Shown: piece after piece, positions 57,209 to 64,000 of the stretch
How positions within the stretch are numbered: position 1 is the first letter of the stretch
How the letters are laid out: each line of letters opens with the position of its first letter
Assembly (NCBI GenBank): GCA_039707465.1
Contig: CM077645.1
Span: forward strand, 66,723,850 to 66,787,849
Source: Rhabdophis nuchalis
Lineage: Eukaryota; Chordata; Lepidosauria; Squamata; Natricidae
DNA: 64,000 bases
Reading direction: 5' to 3'
Notes under the pieces: generated by a model
What the model was told of the DNA's origin: nothing
What the model saw: the letters and a program-made list of their open reading frames with translations, nothing else
Databases searched by the model: none
Translations under genes and position numbers: made by a program

Positions 57209-58508
57209 ATCTCTGGAGGGCCCGAGATAGGGGTTGTTCATCTATCCTGGTCGTGTTAGATCTCTCAGCGGCTTTCAATACCATTGACCATGGTATCATG
57301 CTGCACCGATTGAGGGGCTTGGGAGTGGGGGGCACCGATTTACGGTGGTTCTCCTATCTCTCCGACCGGTCGCAGTTTGTGTTGGCAGGGGGGCAGAGGT
57401 CGACGTCGAGGGGCCTCACTTGTGGGGTCCCAAAAAAGTCGGTCCTCTCGCCCCTCCTGTTCAACATTTACATGAAGCCGTTGGGTGAGATCATCCGTGG
57501 TTTTGCGGTAGAGCTCCATCAGTACGCTGATGACACTCAGTTGTACATTTCTACCCCTGACCACCCCAACGATGCTGTGGAAGTGATGTCCCGGTGTTTG
57601 GAGGCCGTGCGAGTCTGGATGGGAAAAACAAGCTTCGGCTCAACCCACCCAAGACCGAGTGGCTGTTGCTTCCGGCATCATGGTATAGTCAGTTGATACC
57701 ATCTCTGACTATTGGGGTCGAGACATTGGCTCCTGCAGAGGGCTCGCAACTTGGGCGTCCTCCTGGACTCTCAGCTGTCTATAGAAGATCATATGATGGC
57801 CGTGGCCAGGGGGGCTTTTTATCAGGTTCGCCTGATATGCCAGTTGCGCCCCTTTCTGGATCGTGACGCCTTACACACGGTCACCCAAGCCCTCATCACC
57901 TCCCGTCTGGACTATTGCAACGCTCTCTACATGGGGCTTCCCTTGAGATGCACCCGGAGGCTCCAGTTAGTTCAGAATGCGGCCGCGCGGGGGATTCTGG
58001 GAGCGTCTAGATGCTCCCACGTGACACTTCTCCTGCGCGAGCTGCACTGGCTGCCTGTGGCTTTCCGGGTGCGCTTCAAGGTACTAGTAACCACATTTAA
58101 AGCGCTCCATGGAAAGGGACCTGGTTACCTGCAAGACCGCCTCCTGCTACCAAATACCTCCCACCGTCCAGTTCGCTCCCACAGAGGGCCTCCTCAAGGT
58201 GCCAGCTGGCGACCCCTAGGGGGAGAGCCTTCTCTGTGGCAGCTCCCACCCTCTGGAATGACCTACCCCCTGGACTAAGGACAATCTTGGACCTACATCT
58301 CTTCCGTCGGGCCACCTATTTTGCGCTGCCGGGCTATCATAATTGTAAACGGATTTTTAATAGTGATTTTAGTTTGGGATTTTAATTATCAGCCAATTAT
58401 TTAACATTTCTTTTTAATACTGTTTTTTAAATTCTGTATTATCATTTTTATTCTGGCTGTACACCGCCCTGAGTCCCGAAAGGGAGAAGGGCAGTATAGA
58501 AATTAAAG

Positions 58509-58539
<31 letters not shown>

Positions 58540-58540
58540 G
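57209..58540 (+). mobile_element. L2-clade LINE with RT core, frameshifted, (CAT)n tail (subfamily II)
   Basis: Starting in the RT domain, one frame has SSILVVLDLSAAFNTIDH, GTDLRWFSYLSDRSQFV and LLFNIYMKPLGEIIRG, and the catalytic box as YADD (57523-57534), which is the family form. Relative to the L2 at 15656, one base is lost near 57620 and two near 57735, after which the frame 57712-58278 continues with ARNLGVLLDSQLSIEDH, RLDYCNALYMGLPLR and LRELHWLPVAFRVRFKV. The 3' UTR reads CTGAGTCCCGAAAGGGAGAA and ends in a (CAT)n tail at 58511-58539. It lacks the endonuclease and the first RT blocks. It is inactive but less decayed than the copy at 59385. Confidence 0.92.
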
Positions 58541-59384
58541 GCAACTTTGAGCTTCAGGTTGCCATAGTTCAACCTTTAAACAAAGTGTATGTCCTTTCCT
58601 TATAGTTCCTGATACAGCACCAAAGTATGTTGCATAATTTGTTCTGCCCCAGTAGCCTGTGTCTATCCTGCTTCAGAAATGAATACGAGTGGTGCTGTCC
58701 TGCCAGTTTTAATGAAAAGTTAAGAGAAGGGCCTGGTTGATTCCATGCCATCAAAAAAGCATCTACCAATCAATCTCCTAATGAAGAAGGTGGGGCTTCA
58801 GCTTGAGGAGAAGAGTTTTGATTGAGGGTTTTAGCCATTGGTCAAAATTTGATTGGAGGAAGTTTCCTAATTTCTTACAGACCCTCAGATATCAGGAGCT
58901 GTAGCTTCCACTAAACCCATGGATGTTCTTTCTATTTGTGGTCTAGGACTATACATTTTAAGAAATTTAAAACCTCTGCCACACAGGCAGATTGTCAAGG
59001 CATTTATGTACACTTGTAGATAAGGAGCCCATATGGGATTTGGCATTTTACATCTCAGTGCCTGATCATTCCTAATGACCAAGCCAAAACACCCATGGAA
59101 GAATAGAAGAGGTGGCATGTTCTAAGAAGCAACAACAGATGGTGGGTAAGTTCAGATCCTGCCAAATCATCAAAAGCCAATCCAACGTGTTTAAACAGAT
59201 CATTTGTCATCATTATCATTTTATTTACATAGCATCATAAGATGTAGCATTAATGCATTTGTGTATGAGTTAATACTGTATATATATTCTTTTAATGTGA
59301 CTAAGGTAGGACTACTAGACTTGGCCAGTACAAGATGGAAGCAATGACATACAGAAACCTAATTCTTAAGTGCCATCTACTGGA
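58541..59384. other. single-copy sequence
   Basis: No feature was recognised. Confidence 0.35.
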
Positions 59385-60745
59385 CTCCTTTTAATCTGGA
59401 TTTAAGACAGGCTACAATAGTGAAGAAGCACTGGTTGCATTTGCAGGTGACCTTGGGGAGTTTGAGAGTGGAATGGTGCTAGTGTTTTGCCTTCTTGCAT
59501 CTCTCAGCAGCTTTCAATACCATGGTAATGGAATCTAATGAATCAAACAATTAGAAGTGATAGCAGGAAGTTTGTGCCACCACACTTGCAAAATTCTGTT
59601 AATGTAGCCTTACATTAAAGTGGAAACTCATCTCATGTTTTCCTTTGCTTGTATTCCATCTTTACTATTTTTACAAATAACTCAAGGCAACATATAACAA
59701 ATTATCCAACATACCTTCCTCCTCCTATTTTTCCCCACAATAACAACTGTGTGAGGTAGGCTGGACTGAGAGAGGGTGACTGGGCCAAGGTCATCTAGCT
59801 GACTTTCATGGCTATAATGGGACTAGAACTCACCTCCTGCTGTCTAAGCTGGTACCTCATCAGCTGGTACTACTACATCAGTAGATCAAACTATCTCTCT
59901 TGTTCCTTGTCTGGTTTGCCTGAGGGATCTGACAACCATCAGCCATGATATCCTTCTGAGTTGGTTTTGGGGACTAGAAGTGAGAGACACTGTTGTGTGG
60001 TGCTTCTCCCCCTTTTTCCAGTTTCAGTCAATGGAAAGAAAAGTCAAGCATTGTCCAAGGGCTCGGTTTCTCTTTAGCATTTATATGAAACTACTGGATG
60101 AGTTCATTTACCAATATGGGTTGTGGTACCAATCACTGTGCTGATGATGCCCAGTTATATATCTCTAACCCTGGCTGGTCAAGTGATGCTATCAGAAATG
60201 CTGACCAACTGCCTGGAGACCGTGAGGGTCTGAATGGTGAGCTATCAAGTTCAACTCAACCATGACAAGACAGAGTGGTTGTGGGGTTTGGGGTTTTTTG
60301 GCCCTGGTGATATGCCATCTTTAACTCTGGATATGACTGTATCTCCAAGACGGAGCTGGTGTGAAATTTGGGGTCCTCCTGGACTCATGGCTATTGCTTG
60401 ATGAGGAGGTAACAGCTATGGTTGGGTGGGGACTTTGCACAGATCTACAGTGTGTGTTATTTGCACTGTTATATCTTAGCCCCCTAAGATCAGATATATC
60501 ATTACCATTTATCCTTATGGAGGGCACTCAAGACTCTTTCCCCAGGTGCTAGGATATAGTGCAATCAAGATTAAATGAGATTGTATCAGGAAAGTGTAAC
60601 TGCAGCACCAAGATTTTTCCCCTATTTTTTTGTTTTGTGTTTTGTAGTAGTACATATTGTTTATTGATCATAAGCCGCCAAAGTCAATTTTAAGATGGGC
60701 AGCTGCACAAAGGCTTTTTAAAAAAAATATAATATAAAATAACTA
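59385..60745 (+). mobile_element. old, decayed L2-clade LINE split by a SINE
   Basis: The first part, about 59385-59635, retains scattered RT words (a remnant of 'LSAAFNT' as CTCAGCAGCTTTCAATACCA at 59502). After the SINE at 59640-59895 the RT resumes. TTTAGCATTTATATGAAACTA corresponds to FNIYMKL, and the catalytic box is CADD with AQLYIS (about 60138-60167) in place of YADD. GGGGTCCTCCTGGACTCATG (from 60370) matches GVLLDS in the younger copies. Stops and indels break every frame. The 3' end is probably near 60745 (CATAAGCCGCCAAAGTC, then an A-rich end). Confidence 0.72.
59640..59895 (-). mobile_element. MIR/CORE-like tRNA SINE inside an old L2
   Basis: The tail TTGTATTCCATCTTTACTA, the body CACAATAACAACTGTGTGAGG and GGGTGACTGGGCCAAGGTC, and TGGGACTAGAACTCACC correspond to the SINE at 9476. 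The right end, GTAGATCAAACTATCTCTC, is a damaged tRNA-like head. Confidence 0.7.
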
Positions 60746-61540
60746 ATTGCACAGGTTTTCATATCTTTATTAAAGGTTCATTAAAGCCAATCCTCCAAAG
60801 CTGTCATTAGAAAGAAAGGGCTCTGCAAATACAAATTGCTCTCTCCTCCAAATAAGAGAGAACGTCTTGATAACAGCCAAGTACACATTAATGTGTTCTT
60901 TGTTTATAAAAGTAAACACAGCAATGAAATCATTTGGCTTCAATTTAATGACTAGCCTAGAGAACTGCCCCAAGGGGGGGGGGGGGGGAGATATATGGAA
61001 AGCAGCCCATAAATATCAACAAACCATTCGTGGTTTTAGTTGCATCTCTTCATATGAAGTACCGCTCAACTATAATTTTTAACTGTGTGGCCCATAAAAA
61101 GATAACATAAACTTTGGCAGCTTTGTGTACCACCTCAGTAAAAAGACGGGGACATATTGGATTTCCTCTGCTAACTTTTAGATCTTTAGATAGTCTAATA
61201 TGCTAATCTGCTTTCAGCAAAAGGATTCATGTTTTACATAGATAGTAAGAGGTTGGCGCACTTAATTTTGCAAATAATTCATACATTTTAACACATAGTC
61301 TTAACCTGGATGAAATATTGTCTTTATATGTATGATTACATATACATATGTATTATGTACCACTGAAAACCTACAAAGAAAGTCTTGAGACAAAATGAAA
61401 AAAAGTCAGAATAAGACATTCACAGTTATATTAAAATGATTGCAATGAGGAATCAGTCTTGCTATGTACATTATTCTGCCAAATGCCATAAAACGTACAC
61501 TAGTTTTAAGCATGCCTGCATAGGTAAGTGAACAGCAAGC
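60746..61540. other. single-copy sequence with a G-run
   Basis: A run of about 14 G lies at 60975. Nothing else was recognised. Confidence 0.4.
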
Positions 61541-61541
61541 G

Positions 61542-61673
61542 GGGGGGGGGGGAATCTGCTGTGCCACACAATTTATATTAGCTAGAAGCAGGTAATCTGC
61601 TTTCGGGTGAACCAGTAGCATTTTTACTATTGGTTTGGGTGAACCGGTCCAAACCGGTAGCATTTCACCCCTG
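61542..61673. mobile_element. hAT-like element with poly-G left end (132 bp)
   Basis: The right end reads GGTAGCATTTCACCCCTG, the complement of CAGGGGTGAAATGC. Paired GAACCAGTAG and GAACCGGTCC motifs lie inside. The left end is a G-run (61541-61552) followed by AATCTGC. Flanks AGCAAGCG (61534-61541) and ACCAAGCT (61674-61681) match at six of eight positions, which is weak support. Confidence 0.5.
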
Positions 61674-61681
61674 ACCAAGCT

Positions 61682-64000
61682 CTTGGCATGAGGCAATCTT
61701 CCATCATGTGAAACTGCATTCCTTATTTTAAAGTATCATTATTTATTCCTGAACATCAGGGTAATTCACAGAAATATCCTTATTTTTGGAAATTTAGAGT
61801 TCATAATATTATACAAGGAAAATAGCAAAATGGTATTTATATGATATGGATATGATGTACTTTCTTATCAATCACAGTTATGATAAGTACTACTTTTCAC
61901 CATAGGTAACAAAACTATCAAATAGGACTGGGCAAAAATTTCACAAGACTTGATATTTTTGTTTAATTACGCATTTAAAAAAAAATACCGGGTCCACTAT
62001 TGGTCAAACACTTTATGACATTTCAGTTATGGCACTTTCAAGTGCCAGGAAAAGTTGCTAGTCACCATTAGAACATTTTACTCAAAATAGCATAGTTTCC
62101 TATCCAATGGATTTTCTTAAGTATCCTTTTTTGGGATATTTGTCATGATTTAGCATATTACAATTCTCTATAGATATACATAATGATAGTAGACACATCA
62201 ATCCATTTAGGAGTGTTTTCAAATTGACGGCTTTTTAATATTTGGAATTCACTAAAATACTGAGTATACTTGATAGTTTTCTGTTTAAGAGCAAGAGTGG
62301 ACAAAGGTTATATTGCAACTTGAGCAACAGGTTTGATTAATGGGTAATGTGTAACCCACCTTGTTTGAAAAACGTTAATGGAAATTATGAAACACAAATG
62401 ATATCTCCAATTCTACACCTTCAAAATTCTTTTTGGAAAATAATATTTATTGGAGATCTCACATATTAAATTACTACTTAGCTGGAAGTTCTCATCTTTC
62501 CATTCAAGTGAAGTAAAAATAAATAATAGCTTTTATTTAAATGTCTTGACAGGTTTTGTATCTTTTGTTAACGTTTGATAAAAATAGATTTTCTGTTTAA
62601 GCTGGCCCTCAACCACACAATATCTTTTCACTAAACACACATCTCTCACACACTTTTAAGTATAAGTCTATAATAGATTTAAAGTAGAATAAAATTTTAA
62701 TTAAAACATGGAACAGTAATAATTAAAGTACTTCACTGAGTAATAAAATTTGATTTTGGGAAGGGAGTAAAGCTACATGTCTACTGATAGACTTCCAAAA
62801 AGGAGGTGACTTTTTTGTTGGGAGTTTCATAGTAGCAGAATCATAATCCATAATACTTTACAAGCAGGCTTGTACAAGAATTAGCAGTCTTTCAGATATT
62901 CTGGCCCCAATCCAACATACTCCTGTTTATTAAGCAGTTGTTTCATTTTAGTTTTCAAATAGTACAAGATGTTAACGTGTGTGTTGTCAGCAGTTTAGTG
63001 ATGGAAATAATCCCTCAGGCCTATTTATTGGAACAGAACAATTTTGTTCTATATTATGGCTTTACAACTAGCCTTTATCACCCCAAGCCAGCATGAATCC
63101 CTCATATAGGTAAGGAGCAGTTTTTGAAATCATCACTCCATGTTCACAGAAGCAATTCCAGTTTGCCAACAATGACCCAAACCACCACATTAATGTATAA
63201 TCTCTGTTTATAAAGATACTACCAAGAATACCCTTTTTCAGTTTCAGTGTTACTCCTCTAATAGCAGAACAGAGATGTCACAAAAAAAAATCCCCCCAAA
63301 CCCAGCTTTCCTTTTTATCAATGGGAACTAATTGAATGAACAAGCATAGAGAATGGAAGTACTATATTCATTGAATCCTGGATACATTGACATGCTTTAT
63401 TCAGTGTTCTTTTGGTGGCTCAAATGCTTTTGTTGTTTTGTTCAAATAAAATAATATTTAGCTTTTATATCAATTACAATATTTTTATTCTACTGACTCT
63501 CCACTATTTTATGACTGTACATGTTGACTCCAATAATGGTTTCTTTATCAAGATTTCCAGGATTTATTTTTTTTTAAAATAAGTGGCGGGAAACCAGATG
63601 TAGAATAATAATGAATACTGCTGAAATGGCAAACAATATATTACTGATTTTCAAGTTGGAATGTGCCCCCTAGTGGCAATTGAAGTAGTTATTTTTATTG
63701 GATAAAAAATACACAGCCTAATTGTAATTATGTAATCGCTCCAAAGCATGGGTCCTTTGGTTGTTTGGGGATAAATAAAGATATAATCAATCTTCCAACC
63801 AGAAATTCTGAGTATGAAATCCATGCAAGATTAATCCATGCAAGGTTACATATTACCTTAATAATTCCTATACTTCCTATATACTTCCTATATTTTACAT
63901 TTAGGTATGTTATTTAAACTCTAAATGCTAGATCAAATATCACCAGGTTGTATTCTGTGATCTGTAAAATAAAACAGCATTGGGATTAATGCTGCTTTGA
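61682..64000. other. single-copy AT-rich sequence
   Basis: No repeat or exon was recognised. A small direct repeat, ATCCATGCAAG, occurs twice near 63820-63845, and CTATACTTC-type repeats lie near 63868-63892. Confidence 0.35.

Overview
The window looks like non-coding DNA from a squamate reptile, most likely a snake. I found no host protein-coding exon, tRNA gene, rRNA gene or CRISPR array that I can support. The evidence for a squamate is the repeat set: Sauria-type SINEs with a Bov-B-like 3' end, several CR1 and L2-clade LINE fragments, L1 3' ends, many short non-autonomous hAT elements, and microsatellites attached to LINE tails. The longer open frames are decayed LINE reverse-transcriptase pieces or translations of simple repeats.

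Layout. 0-3 kb: CR1 3' end, a composite CCTA-type array, and a 1.3-kb hAT-type element filled by a GA/GAAA tract. 3-14 kb: mostly single-copy AT-rich sequence with a possible LTR, a tRNA-derived SINE and small hAT elements. 15-17.6 kb: two L2 LINE pieces pointing away from each other, then a palindromic microsatellite. 18.5-25.2 kb: hAT elements, a palindromic MITE, a pogo/Tigger-like element and another L2 3' end. 25-34 kb: largely single-copy, with an L1 inserted in a SINE. 34.6-43 kb: dense repeats (hAT elements, SINEs nested in SINEs, a GT/GA array, an L1 3' end, a solo LTR with 5-bp target duplication). 45.6-52.9 kb: hAT, two mariner-like elements with TA duplications, a MITE inside a SINE, a CR1 3' end. 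53-55.4 kb: single-copy, with one RFX-like site. 55.5-60.7 kb: a four-element nest, a young L2 copy and an old decayed L2 copy. 60.7-64 kb: mostly single-copy.

The best-supported content is a set of about sixteen small hAT-like elements. For most of them I could read terminal inverted repeats and flanking 8-bp target duplications directly, and most duplications share the pattern nTnTAnnn. Nested insertions give a relative age order at several places. I did not find a previously undescribed gene system. The most unusual observations are the exchange of one sequence module between different transposon families, a palindromic compound microsatellite, the shared composite minisatellite, and poly-G runs sitting where hAT termini should be. 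Family names rest on recalled consensus features and need a repeat-library search.
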